Source: Mycobacterium sp. KBS0706 (lineage in GTDB: Bacteria; Pseudomonadota; Alphaproteobacteria; DSM-16000; Inquilinaceae). Taken from it: DNA of 45,455 nucleotides. How positions within the stretch are numbered: position 1 is the stretch's first letter; every line of letters starts with the position of its first letter. The stretch is from contig NZ_VCCH02000066.1 of the NCBI RefSeq assembly GCF_005938675.2, forward strand, positions 1-45,455, in the 5' to 3' direction. The notes beneath the pieces are model-generated. The model did no database searches. It was not told the DNA's origin and worked only from the letters and a program-made list of their open reading frames with translations. A program made the translations under genes and the position numbers. Positions 31,787 through 39,942 of this stretch are shown here, one piece after another.

Positions 31787-32902
31787 CTACCCCAGCACCA
31801 GATCGTCGCGATGGATCATCTCGTCGCGGCCGCGATAGCCGAGGATGGCTTCGATCTCGCGGCTCTTGTGGCCGCGGATGCGGTCGGCGTCGTCGGAATC
31901 ATAAGCCGAGAGGCCGCGGGCCAGCACCCGGCCCTCGCCGTCCTTGACCGCGATCGGGTCGCCGCGGCGGAAGCTGCCCTCGACCGCGGTGACGCCGGCC
32001 GGCAGCAAGCTGCGGCCATCCGCCAGGGCCTTTGCCGCGCCGGCGTCGATCACCACCGACCCGACCGGCTTCAGCGACCCGGCGATCCAGCGCTTGCGGG
32101 CGGTGCGCGGCTCCGCCCCCGGCACGAACCAGGTGCAGGGCGCGCCGGATTCGATGCGCTTGAGCGGCGCCGCCTCCTTGCCCATGGCGATGACCATACG
32201 GCAGCCGGCGCCCATGGCGATGCGGGCGGCCACCAGCTTGGTGACCATGCCGCCGGAGGAATAGCCGGGCAGCGCCTCGCCGGCCATCGCCTCGATCTCC
32301 GGCGTCAGCTCGCCCACCTCAGGAATCAGTGTCGCCGACGGGTCGCGCTTCGGGTCGGCGGTGTAGAGCCCGTCGATGTCGGACAGCAGCACCAGCGTGT
32401 CGGCCGAGATCATCTGCGACACCCGCGCCGCCAGCCGGTCATTGTCGCCGAAGCGGATCTCGGCCGTGGCCACCGTGTCGTTCTCGTTGATCACCGGCAC
32501 CGCGCCGAGCCGCAGCAGCGTCTCGATCGTGGCCCGACCGTTCAGGTGGCGGCGGCGGTCCTCGGTGTCCTGCAGGGTCAAGAGGATCTGGGCCACAGTG
32601 ATGTCGTGCCGGGCCAGCGTCTCCTGATAGGCGTGCGCCAGCCGGATCTGGCCGGTGGCCGCGGCCGCCTGCTTCTCCTCCAGCCTGAGCGCCCGGCCCT
32701 TGAGGCCGAGATGCTCGCGCCCCGCCGCGATCGAGCCGGAGGAAACGATCACCACCTCCTGCCCGCGCGCGCGGCAGCGGGCGACGTCATCGGCCAGCGC
32801 GTCGAGCCAGGTGCGGCGCAGCTGCCCTGTGCGCGGGTCGACCAGCAGGGCGGAACCGACCTTGACGACGATGCGGCGGGCCTGAGCGAGGGAAGCGGTC
32901 AT
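31787..32902 (-). CDS. proB: Glutamate 5-kinase
   Basis: 371 aa from the ATG at 32902. N-terminal amino acid kinase domain: RIVVKVGSALLVD (10-22), VVIVSSGSIAAG, PVINENDTVATAEIRFGDND and SDIDGLYTADP. C-terminal PUA domain from about 280 (GSVVIDAGAAKAL). It phosphorylates glutamate in the first step of proline synthesis; proA is not in the window. In many Alphaproteobacteria proB follows obgE directly. Here a divergently oriented GGCT-like gene and a PhyH-type gene lie between them. Confidence 0.94.
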   Translation of the reverse strand: MTASLAQARRIVVKVGSALLVDPRTGQLRRTWLDALADDVARCRARGQEVVIVSSGSIAAGREHLGLKGRALRLEEKQAAAATGQIRLAHAYQETLARHDITVAQILLTLQDTEDRRRHLNGRATIETLLRLGAVPVINENDTVATAEIRFGDNDRLAARVSQMISADTLVLLSDIDGLYTADPKRDPSATLIPEVGELTPEIEAMAGEALPGYSSGGMVTKLVAARIAMGAGCRMVIAMGKEAAPLKRIESGAPCTWFVPGAEPRTARKRWIAGSLKPVGSVVIDAGAAKALADGRSLLPAGVTAVEGSFRRGDPIAVKDGEGRVLARGLSAYDSDDADRIRGHKSREIEAILGYRGRDEMIHRDDLVLG

Positions 32903-33056
32903 GACGGCATTCAAGAGAAGGGCGGGCGACGGTCGAAAGAGAGGCTTCTTCCTAGCCCTTCGGCCCGCCGCGGGCAAAGCCGTTCCGCGACCCGCCCTCC
33001 CCTCGCCGCGGCACGGCCGCTATGATCCGGCGCGACACCCGATTCAGAGGAAGACC

Positions 33057-33395
33057 ATGACCGCGGACGCCTTGCTGTTCTCCTACGGCACGCTGCAGCA
33101 GGAGAATGTCCAGCTGTCCTCCTTCGGCCGCCGGCTGGAGGGGACGCCCGACGCCATGCCGGGCTGGCGGCGCGGCGAGATCGAGATCACCGACCCCGAG
33201 GTGATCCGCACCAGCGGCAAGCGCTTCCACCCGATCGTCGAGCCCGGCGACGCGGCGGACGAGGTGGCGGGCACGGTGTTCCGCATCACCGCGGCCGAGC
33301 TCGCCGCCGCCGACGCCTATGAGGTGTCGGACTACAAGCGGATCGAGGTCCGGCTGCGCTCCGGCCTGGAGGCCTGGGTCTATGTCCGGGCCTGA
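33057..33395 (+). CDS. Gamma-glutamylcyclotransferase (AIG2-like) family protein
   Basis: 112 aa, ATG at 33057 with AGAGGAAG upstream. Substrate-loop motif FSYGTLQQENVQL (8-20) at the N-terminus; the likely catalytic Glu is in AADAYEVSDYKRIEV near 93. The small beta-barrel fold family (AIG2/GGCT) cyclises gamma-glutamyl groups to 5-oxoproline or acts on related amides. It is the only plus-strand gene between proB and obgE; its start faces proB (154 nt) and its end meets the PhyH gene 3 nt away. A link to glutamate or proline metabolism is possible only by location. Confidence 0.82.
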   Translation: MTADALLFSYGTLQQENVQLSSFGRRLEGTPDAMPGWRRGEIEITDPEVIRTSGKRFHPIVEPGDAADEVAGTVFRITAAELAAADAYEVSDYKRIEVRLRSGLEAWVYVRA

Positions 33396-33398
33396 CGG

Positions 33399-34205
33399 TC
33401 AGGCCCGGCCGAGCGCCCGGCGAATCGCGGTCTCGACCGGGGAATAGGCCCCGTCCGGCCGCTCCAGCCGGTAGGGCTCGGCCAGGCCGAGCGACGGCTG
33501 CGCCAGGAAGCGCGGCTCCGTCCCGCAGTGCTTCTGCGCCGCATGAATCATGAAGGGATGGCACAGATAGACGGTGCCGGCCTGGCCCGTCGCCAGGACC
33601 TCCGGCCGGCTGGCGCCGACCCGGTCGACCCGCGGGCTGGCCAGCCCCGCCTCCCCCGCCGGCTCGAGGAACCGCGCCATGTCGAGATGGGAACCGACCC
33701 GGAGCCGCGTCGGCGCGTCGTCCGGGCCGATGTCGGAGAACAGGAACAGCATCACCAGCGCCCGGCCCCGCGAGCCGACATTCACCCGCCAGGACGAGTA
33801 GTCGCTCCGCTCGTTCGGGTCGCTGCTGTCGCCGGGGAAGCTGACATCGACATGCCAGCCATCGTCATTGGGCGCCGCCCGCGCCGGGAAGCGCACCGGG
33901 AAGGTGCCGAGATCCGCGCGCGGCTGCCAGCGCCCCTTTCCGACCAGCCGGTCGATGGCGGCGCGCAGGACCGGCGTGTTCGCCGCCTGCCGGAACGGCT
34001 CCTGCCCGTACCAGCCGAGCCGGACGACCGGCTGCGTCCAGGTCTTGCGGTCCAGCGGGTCGCAGGGCAGGTCTCGCCACAGGATGGCGCGCCCCTGCTC
34101 GGCCAGGTCGCGGGAAAAGGCGCGGTCGATGCGGACGAATCCGTCCGCGATGAAGCGTTCCACTGCTGCGTCGTCGAGCATGGGCGAAGAAGCTTCGAAG
34201 GCCAT
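33399..34205 (-). CDS. Phytanoyl-CoA dioxygenase (PhyH) family protein
   Basis: 268 aa from the ATG at 34205 (GGGAGA upstream). Fe(II)/2-oxoglutarate features: WHVDVSFPG gives the H-x-D pair (about 118-120) and CHPFMIHAAQKHCGTEPR gives the distal His and the Arg that binds 2-oxoglutarate. N-terminal FIADGFVRIDRAFSRDL is typical of the family. It hydroxylates an unknown small molecule. It lies 31 nt downstream of obgE in the same direction, so it may be read from the obgE transcript. Confidence 0.84.
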   Translation of the reverse strand: MAFEASSPMLDDAAVERFIADGFVRIDRAFSRDLAEQGRAILWRDLPCDPLDRKTWTQPVVRLGWYGQEPFRQAANTPVLRAAIDRLVGKGRWQPRADLGTFPVRFPARAAPNDDGWHVDVSFPGDSSDPNERSDYSSWRVNVGSRGRALVMLFLFSDIGPDDAPTRLRVGSHLDMARFLEPAGEAGLASPRVDRVGASRPEVLATGQAGTVYLCHPFMIHAAQKHCGTEPRFLAQPSLGLAEPYRLERPDGAYSPVETAIRRALGRA

Positions 34206-34236
34206 GGGGTTCTCCCGTTATGGCCCGGCCGGACGA

Positions 34237-35301
34237 TCAGTCGGAGTCGGTCGACGCCCAGGGCGTGATGTCGGCCGGCGCCGCCTCCTCCTCGACGCGG
34301 GCCGGGCGGCTCTCGGCGATGCGGGCCCAGAGCAGGCGCAGCACATCCTGCACCCCGCCGCCGGTGGCGCCGGACAGGGTCACGACCTTGGCCTTGCGGC
34401 CGGCCGCCGTCTTCAGCGCCTTCAGCCGGGCCGTGACCGTCTCCTTGTCCAGCGCGTCTGTCTTGTTCAGCCCGACGATCTCGGGCTTTCCGGCGAGGCC
34501 GCCGCCATAGGCCTCGAGCTCGCCGCGGACCACGTGGTAGGCCTCGGCCACATCCTCGCTCGTGCCGTCGACCAGATGCAGCAGCACGTTGCAGCGCTCG
34601 ACATGGCCAAGGAAGCGGTCGCCCAGCCCGGCGCCCTCATGCGCGCCCTCGATCAGGCCGGGGATGTCGGCCAGCACGAATTCGTGGTCGTCGCTGCGGA
34701 CGACGCCGAGATTCGGATGCAGCGTGGTGAAGGGATAGTCGGCGATCTTCGGCTTGGCCGCGGTGGTGGCCGCCAGGAAGGTCGATTTGCCGGCATTGGG
34801 CAGGCCCACCAGCCCGGCATCGGCAATCAGCTTCAGCCGCAGCCAGACCCAGCGCTCCTCCCCCGGCCAGCCGGGATCGAAACGGCGCGGGGCGCGGTTG
34901 GTCGAGGTCTTGAAATGGGCGTTGCCGAAGCCGCCGTCGCCGCCCTTGAGCAGCCGGAGACGCTGGCCGACCTCGGTCAGGTCGGCCAGCACCTCCTCCT
35001 TCTCCTCGTCCAGCACCTGGGTGCCGACCGGGACGCGCAGCACCGCATCGCCCCCGGCGGCGCCGAACCGGTCCGAGCCCATGCCGTGATGGCCGCGATC
35101 GGCCTTGAAATGCTGCTGGTAGCGGTAGTCGATCAGGGTGTTGAGCCCGTCCACCGCCTCGATCCAGACGTCGCCGCCGCGGCCGCCGTCGCCGCCGCTG
35201 GGGCCGCCGAACTCGATGAACTTCTCACGCCGGAAGGCGACACAGCCATTCCCGCCGTCGCCGCTCTTCAGGAAGATCTTGGCTTCGTCGAGGAACTTCA
35301 T
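34237..35301 (-). CDS. obgE: GTPase ObgE/CgtA
   Basis: 354 aa. Glycine-rich Obg fold at the N-terminus (FLDEAKIFLKSGDGGNG, then GGPSGGDGGRGG). G domain with GLPNAGKST (P-loop, about 167-175), DYPFTTLHPNLG (switch I), DIPGLIEGA (G3) and NKTDALD (G4). The C-terminus is short and acidic. It is a ribosome-associated GTPase with roles in 50S assembly and stress. It lies downstream of rplU-rpmA, the usual order, but an intrinsic terminator (35366-35389) separates it from rpmA. Confidence 0.95.
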   Translation of the reverse strand: MKFLDEAKIFLKSGDGGNGCVAFRREKFIEFGGPSGGDGGRGGDVWIEAVDGLNTLIDYRYQQHFKADRGHHGMGSDRFGAAGGDAVLRVPVGTQVLDEEKEEVLADLTEVGQRLRLLKGGDGGFGNAHFKTSTNRAPRRFDPGWPGEERWVWLRLKLIADAGLVGLPNAGKSTFLAATTAAKPKIADYPFTTLHPNLGVVRSDDHEFVLADIPGLIEGAHEGAGLGDRFLGHVERCNVLLHLVDGTSEDVAEAYHVVRGELEAYGGGLAGKPEIVGLNKTDALDKETVTARLKALKTAAGRKAKVVTLSGATGGGVQDVLRLLWARIAESRPARVEEEAAPADITPWASTDSD

Positions 35302-35359
35302 GGCCGAATCGCCCCGTGCCGCCGGCCCCGGGGCCGGCTCTTTCTTGTCGCATCAAATA

Positions 35360-35389
35360 GCAAACGGGGGAATGGTCGCCCATTCCCCC
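35360..35389 (-). terminator. Intrinsic terminator downstream of rpmA
   Basis: On the minus strand the perfect 10-bp stem GGGGGAATGG/CCATTCCCCC (35366-35375 with 35380-35389, 4-nt loop) is followed by GTTTGCTATTTG. It lies 56 nt after the rpmA stop and should end most rplU-rpmA transcripts before obgE. Confidence 0.75.
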
Positions 35390-35444
35390 GCTTCACCAGT
35401 CTCGGTGCCTGCAAGCCCCAACCTTGTCAGGTCGGGACGAGGCG

Positions 35445-35708
35445 TTACTCGGCGGCGTCCGCCTGGGCGATCGTCACCGTGGTGCGGCCGCCGGCCGACT
35501 TGAACTGGACGCTGCCGGGAACCAGCGCGAACAGCGTGTGGTCCTTGCCCATGCCGACATTGACGCCGGGATGGAACTTGGTGCCGCGCTGACGCACGAT
35601 GATGTTGCCCGGAACGACGGCCTGGCCGCCGAAAATCTTGACGCCGAGGCGCTGACCCGCCGAATCGCGGCCGTTGCGCGACGAACCACCGGCCTTCTTA
35701 TGTGCCAT
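35445..35708 (-). CDS. rpmA: 50S ribosomal protein L27
   Basis: 87 aa, MAHKKAGGSSRNGRDSAGQR at the N-terminus, with the flexible basic tail that reaches the peptidyl-transferase centre, then LGVKIFGGQAVVPGNIIVRQRGT. Full length and typical, without the N-terminal extension seen in Firmicutes. It lies 15 nt downstream of rplU; AGGAG precedes the ATG. Confidence 0.97.
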   Translation of the reverse strand: MAHKKAGGSSRNGRDSAGQRLGVKIFGGQAVVPGNIIVRQRGTKFHPGVNVGMGKDHTLFALVPGSVQFKSAGGRTTVTIAQADAAE

Positions 35709-35723
35709 CTGTCGATCTCCTCT

Positions 35724-36038
35724 TTACGCGCCGGCGATGGCGGTGATCTTGAGCACCGTCAGGTCCTGACGGTGGCCCTTCTTCCGCCGGTAGTTCTGGC
35801 GGCGCTTCTTCTTGAAGATGATGATCTTCGGGCCGCGGGTCTGCTCGACCACCTCGGCGGTGACCGAGGCGCCGACCAGCACCGGGGTGCCGATCTGGAC
35901 GGCACCGTCGCCGCCGAGCATCAGCACCTGGTCCAGGGTGACGGACGCGCCCGGCTCGACGTCGAGACGCTCGACGGTGACAAGCTGGTCCTGGGCGACC
36001 CGGTACTGTTTCCCACCGGTGCGGATGACTGCGAACAT
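35724..36038 (-). CDS. rplU: 50S ribosomal protein L21
   Basis: 104 aa from the ATG at 36038: MFAVIRTGGKQYRVAQDQ, later IIIFKKKRRQNYRRKKGHRQ, the conserved basic rRNA-binding segment. First gene of the rplU-rpmA pair. Its transcript starts from a consensus promoter about 104 nt upstream and carries a terminator-like hairpin in the leader (36096-36134), which suggests attenuation. A longer start at 36107 would lie inside this leader and is not likely. Confidence 0.97.
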   Translation of the reverse strand: MFAVIRTGGKQYRVAQDQLVTVERLDVEPGASVTLDQVLMLGGDGAVQIGTPVLVGASVTAEVVEQTRGPKIIIFKKKRRQNYRRKKGHRQDLTVLKITAIAGA

Positions 36039-36095
36039 GGTCAAGCTGCCGTCGACTAGGAGGATGGCCCGTAACCGGCCGGTCCTCAGGTGATC

Positions 36096-36134
36096 AAAAA
36101 CGAGCACGGGTGCCAGCCGGAACCAGCACCCGTG
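36096..36134 (-). promoter_or_regulatory. Attenuator-like hairpin in the rplU leader
   Basis: Read on the minus strand, CACGGGTGC (36134-36126), a 12-nt loop and GCACCCGTG (36113-36105) make a perfect 9-bp stem, followed by CTCG and five uridines (36100-36096). It lies after the rplU promoter and about 58 nt before the start codon, with no gene upstream to terminate. It is therefore best read as a leader attenuator, perhaps autoregulated by L21. A second imperfect pairing (GAGGA with TCCTC) lies between it and the start codon. Confidence 0.6.
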
Positions 36135-36148
36135 TCCGTGAACGCGGC

Positions 36149-36176
36149 ACTATAGTCAGGCGCGCCGGCGTGTCAA
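36149..36176 (-). promoter_or_regulatory. Consensus sigma-70 promoter of rplU
   Basis: Minus strand TTGACA (36176-36171), 16-nt spacer, TATAGT (36154-36149). The predicted start is near 36142. This is the strongest promoter match I see in the window, as expected for a ribosomal protein operon. Confidence 0.8.
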
Positions 36177-36219
36177 CGGCGGAATGCGGCGCCCGGGTTT
36201 CCACCCCCGCAAACGACGC

Positions 36220-36248
36220 TTGCATGGCCGAACGCTCTCCACTATGGT
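36220..36248 (+). promoter_or_regulatory. Promoter of tRNA-Ser
   Basis: TTGCAT (36220-36225), 17-nt spacer, TATGGT (36243-36248), about 50 nt upstream of the mature tRNA 5' end. Spacing and both hexamers are good. Confidence 0.55.
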
Positions 36249-36299
36249 CCGCGCCGGCCACGCGGAGGGGGTCTTCGAGACCGCCCGCCATGCCTCTGC

Positions 36300-36389
<90 letters not shown>

Positions 36390-36486
36390 ATCCCGCCGAT
36401 ATCCCTCTATGATCCGATATCGCCGCCGATCACCGCCCATACCATGCGGCATAGCGAACCGCCGTTTCCACGCTATTGCCCGATAC

Positions 36487-36517
36487 TTGCCTGCCTGGGC
36501 CGGCAATGCGGTTTTTT
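36487..36517 (+). terminator. Possible terminator after tRNA-Ser
   Basis: TTGCC-tgcctgggcc-GGCAA is followed 5 nt later by a run of seven T residues (36510-36516). The stem is short, so this is a weak call. It is about 100 nt after the tRNA; nothing else is recognisable between 36390 and 36671. Confidence 0.4.
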
Positions 36518-36671
36518 TCGACAGAGCCAGCTATTCGCAGGGAAAATCGGGATCCCAAACGCGGCCATGCGTAAACTTGCCGCTTGCGGTGTAGCCCGGC
36601 CGCGCGCCGGCCCAATATGGCGAAGCGCCTGGACCACGGTCGCGGCCAAGCTGCCCGGAGCAATCAAATGC

Positions 36672-37346
36672 TTATCCGTCCGTGTGGTCGTTGCCACCGT
36701 GCGCGGCGATGAACATGGCGACGGCCGACCGGCAATAGGATTCGATTTCGTTGTCGTCCTCTGCTCTCGCCTCATCGAAGCGTGCGATAATCAGGAGATC
36801 GGATCCTTTGAAAAGCGCGGCAAACAAGCGGGCGGACCGAAGAGGATCGGGCACGTTCAGAACCGCCTTCGCGTGCAACTGACGCAAGAAGGCTTCGATT
36901 TGGGCGATGACATGGGCGGGGCCGGCTTCGTAATGGAGCTTGCTTAACGACTTTTGATTGGTCTTGTCGGCCATGATCATGGCTTCAACACTGCGGACGT
37001 CCGGGCTTATCAGCGTGCGAAGCAGGGATGATCCCACCGCCATGAGTTGAACTTCGGCCGAACCGTCGAGGCCTTCAAAAAGGGCCTGTGGTGCAAATTG
37101 ATGACAGCGGGCCACGATGGCCGCGCTGAACAGCGCCTCCTTGTTCTCGAAGTGCCGATAGATGCTGAGCTTGGATATCTTTGCCCGCTGGGCGACCTTG
37201 TCCAATGTCGTCGCTTGAAAACCCAATTCCACAAAGAGTTCGCACGCGGCGTCGATTATCGTTTGGCCAAGCGCCTCGTTGGCGGGCCGGCCGCGGCGGC
37301 CCTGGCTGTTCCCGGTCACGACAGTTCCAGTACTTGACAGTATCAT
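36672..37346 (-). CDS. TetR/AcrR-family transcriptional regulator
   Basis: 224 aa from the ATG at 37346. The N-terminal HTH is plain: IIDAACELFVELGFQATTLD, then VAQRAKISKLSIYRHFENKEALF (about 50-72). The C-terminal half is the ligand-binding dimer domain, with similarity to the TetR_C_7 (AefR-like) group. It is divergent from a FAD oxidoreductase gene and probably represses it and itself through GATAC/GTATC sites at 37340-37376. The gene is less GC-rich and uses different codons from the genes before the tRNA, consistent with transfer. No good Shine-Dalgarno is visible. Confidence 0.85.
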   Translation of the reverse strand: MILSSTGTVVTGNSQGRRGRPANEALGQTIIDAACELFVELGFQATTLDKVAQRAKISKLSIYRHFENKEALFSAAIVARCHQFAPQALFEGLDGSAEVQLMAVGSSLLRTLISPDVRSVEAMIMADKTNQKSLSKLHYEAGPAHVIAQIEAFLRQLHAKAVLNVPDPLRSARLFAALFKGSDLLIIARFDEARAEDDNEIESYCRSAVAMFIAAHGGNDHTDG

Positions 37347-37376
37347 AATTTCTGGAATACGATACCGCATAGTATC
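37340..37376. promoter_or_regulatory. Candidate TetR operator
   Basis: GATACCGCATAGTATC (37361-37376) has perfect 5-bp arms, and a third half-site GTATC occurs at 37340-37344, so two overlapping inverted pairs share the central GATAC. The cluster runs from just inside the TetR start codon to about 30 nt upstream of it, where a repressor would block transcription or translation start. Confidence 0.5.
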
Positions 37377-37606
37377 TGAATAGGCAAGCCAATAGGCGGG
37401 TGTCGACCATGTCCTCCAAGTCAAATTTCCCGGGCCGCCCGGCGCTATCGACTTGGGCATCGTCCGGTCGGTCAACACAGTGATGGGCGACTTTCTCGTC
37501 GATGACGAAGCCCCGCTCGATGCCCGTCTCGAGCGCGTATCGCCGGACGCTATTTCGCGCCAAGCCCAGCCCACCCCCCTCCAACCACAACACGGAGCCC
37601 ATCACT

Positions 37607-38500
37607 ATGGATGACGTCATCATCATCGGCGGCAGCTTTGCAGGCCTCGCCGCCGCCCTGCAGCTCGGCCGTGCCCGCCGCAAGGTCACCGTTCTCGATA
37701 CCGGCCTGCCGCGCAATCGCTTCGCCGGCCACTCGCATGGTCTGCTCGGCCACGATCACAAGCCACCGCCGGACATCCTGGCCGAGGCCCGGCAGCAACT
37801 GGCGCGTTATCCCACGGTCAGGCTGGTCAATGCTCGGGCCGACAGCATCTCCGGCGCCATCGATGATTTCTCCGTCCTCACTGGCGATGGCGAAAGATTT
37901 GGGGCGCGCCGCCTGATCCTGAGCTATGGCGTCACCGACCAGATGCCCGATGTTCCGGGCTATGCCGAAAGCTGGGGCACGGCCATCGTGCCTTGCCCCT
38001 ATTGCGATGGCTTTGAAGTCGCCGGCCAGCATTGGGGCCTCGTATGGTCCGGCCCGCCGTCGCACAATTATGTCAGGCTGTACCACGATTGGACCGACAC
38101 GTTGACGGTCTTCGCAGATGGTCACGACATTGCACGTGATATCCGGGCGGATCTGACGCGCCGCAACATACCTATCGTTGATGGTCGGATCACGGAAATC
38201 GCCCATCACGGTGGCCATGATGCCACCGTCAAGCTCGATACCGCCCCCAATGTCGCGGTCGACATCCTGTTCGCGCATCCGCGCAACAAACCGTCCGCAA
38301 GCCTGCATGACTCACTAGGCCTCGCCACGGTCAATTCGCCCTTCGGCATCGTCCTCAAGGTCGACGAGCGCCGCGAAACCAGCACACCCGGCATCTACGC
38401 TGCCGGCGACCTCGCAAACCCCCTCATGGCCTCGGTCACCACGGCAATATCGCACGGCGCGACGGCGGGTATCTCCGCCCAGCAGTCGATGCTGGTTTGA
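37607..38500 (+). CDS. Thioredoxin-reductase-like FAD-dependent oxidoreductase
   Basis: 297 aa starting MDDVIIIGGSFAGLAAALQL, with the FAD GxGxxG-type motif as GGSFAG (8-13). A redox-active C-x-x-C is present as PCPYCDGFE near 127-135, and the C-terminal FAD motif is TPGIYAAGDLANP. At the usual NADPH-binding site the sequence reads WGLVWSGPPSHNY instead of a GxGxxA loop, so NADPH use is doubtful. That recalls FAD dithiol oxidases of the GliT/HlmI type, but the match is only general. It is divergent from the TetR gene. An in-frame extension to 37502 lies in the intergenic region and has no family features. Confidence 0.82.
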   Translation: MDDVIIIGGSFAGLAAALQLGRARRKVTVLDTGLPRNRFAGHSHGLLGHDHKPPPDILAEARQQLARYPTVRLVNARADSISGAIDDFSVLTGDGERFGARRLILSYGVTDQMPDVPGYAESWGTAIVPCPYCDGFEVAGQHWGLVWSGPPSHNYVRLYHDWTDTLTVFADGHDIARDIRADLTRRNIPIVDGRITEIAHHGGHDATVKLDTAPNVAVDILFAHPRNKPSASLHDSLGLATVNSPFGIVLKVDERRETSTPGIYAAGDLANPLMASVTTAISHGATAGISAQQSMLV

Positions 38501-38694
38501 GAGCACAGGTTCCCTTCTCCGGTTGCCGCAGGCACGGCTGTCCTTCGAAGTCCGGCGCTAGGCGGCACCGATCTCGATGCATGAGACGATCACACGCAGG
38601 TCTGGCGCCTAATCGCTGGCGGAGGCGGATTCGCTGGAGACGATGCCCGCTTTGGCATCGGTCAGCTTAGAACGAATCAGAACAAGGACATGTC

Positions 38695-39558
38695 ATGGCA
38701 CAGCACAATGCCGATCAGGTCGCCGACTGGAATGGCCAAAGCGGGGAGCGCTGGGTCGCTTACCAAGCCCGGCTCGATGCCATGATGGCAGAGTTCGGCC
38801 AGGCCGCGATCGAAGCCGCCGCGCCCACCGCGGGCGAGCGCGTGCTGGACGTCGGCTGCGGCGCGGGGGCGTCCAGTCTGGATCTGGCCGCCCGCGTCGG
38901 CGCGGGGGGCCATGTGCTAGGCGTGGACATATCCGAACCGCTGATCGGCAGGGCGCGCGCGCTAGCGCCGCAGGATACGCCGGCCCTATTCGAGGTTGCC
39001 GACGCCAGCAGCGCCGAGCTGCCCGAGGGGGCGTTCGACATCCTGTTCTCGCGCTTCGGAGTGATGTTCTTTGACGATCCTACCGTGGCGTTCGCTCATA
39101 TGCGCCGTGCGCTCAAGCCGGGCGGACGGGTCGCTTTCGTCTGCTGGCGCGGCATGGCCGAGAACGATTGGGTGCGCCTGCCGATGGGCGCGATCAAGGG
39201 TATCGTCCCGCCGACCACGCCGCCCGATCCCGAAGCGCCCGGCCCATTCTCGTTCGGCGACCAGGGACGGGTGGCGCGTATCCTAACGGCGGCTGGCTTC
39301 ACCGATATCGCTATCGCGCCCTTCGATGCTTCCATCCCGTTTGGCGAGGGCGCGACGCGGGACGCGGCGATCGACGACGCGGTGGAGATGACGTTCGAGG
39401 TCGGCCCGCTGTCGCGCGCGCTCGCTGATCAGCCCGACGACATCCGCGCCCGCGCCTACGCCGCGGTTCGTGCCGTCTTCGCGGGCCGCCCCGGCGAGCG
39501 GTCGGTGATGATCGACGGCGCGACGTGGATCGTCACCGCGCGCAATCCGGCAAGCTGA
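38695..39558 (+). CDS. Class I SAM-dependent methyltransferase
   Basis: 287 aa, ATG preceded by AAGGA. The Rossmann methyltransferase motifs are complete: VLDVGCGAGASSLDLA (motif I, about 50-65), GVDISEPLIGRAR (motif II), FDILFSRFGVMFFDDP (motif post-II) and LKPGGRVAFVCWRG. The N-terminus WNGQSGERWVAYQARLDAMM is typical of a methyltransferase branch common in sphingomonads and rhizobia. The substrate is unknown. It follows the flavoprotein gene in the same direction after 194 nt, so the two could act in one thiol or small-molecule detoxification route. A hairpin (39575-39605) follows the stop. Confidence 0.82.
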   Translation: MAQHNADQVADWNGQSGERWVAYQARLDAMMAEFGQAAIEAAAPTAGERVLDVGCGAGASSLDLAARVGAGGHVLGVDISEPLIGRARALAPQDTPALFEVADASSAELPEGAFDILFSRFGVMFFDDPTVAFAHMRRALKPGGRVAFVCWRGMAENDWVRLPMGAIKGIVPPTTPPDPEAPGPFSFGDQGRVARILTAAGFTDIAIAPFDASIPFGEGATRDAAIDDAVEMTFEVGPLSRALADQPDDIRARAYAAVRAVFAGRPGERSVMIDGATWIVTARNPAS

Positions 39559-39942
39559 CAGGGATTGGCAGCGGAGACGCCCCGCTCGGTGGATGGGGCG
39601 TCTTTGGCCGGTCAGCGGGACAGATGAGGGCGTATTTGCCTCGTGGTAATCAGCGGCACGGAAATGTCTCGTCAAATGTCCGTATTTGCTGCCGTTAGCT
39701 ACTCGAATGCCGCCGAAGCCCGCCGATAGCCGTCTAATACGGAGTATCTCTATATTCACCAAAAGGTTATAACGATCTCATAGTTCTCATCTTCGTCGGG
39801 CACTGACCGCCATTGCCTCAAAGCGATTATCCCGCAATACAGCGAAATCAGCCGCTTACGGCACAGTCAGCTCGGCAGCGCTGCACCGTTTGTCGCACGC
39901 GGCGGCAGCAAGCGGGGCCCAGCGTGATCTTGCTTCGGCGGT
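39559..39942. other. Intergenic stretch inside the island
   Basis: The first part holds the terminator hairpin after the methyltransferase gene (39575-39605). From about 39640 to 39830 the DNA is AT-richer, with no gene I would call and no recognisable repeat or insertion sequence. The remainder is the 3' flank of the GNAT toxin gene. Confidence 0.4.
39575..39605 (+). terminator. Hairpin terminator after the methyltransferase gene
   Basis: AGACGCCCC (39575-39583) pairs perfectly with GGGGCGTCT (39595-39603), 11-nt loop, ending in a short run of T (TCTTT). It lies 16 nt after the stop codon. Confidence 0.65.
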
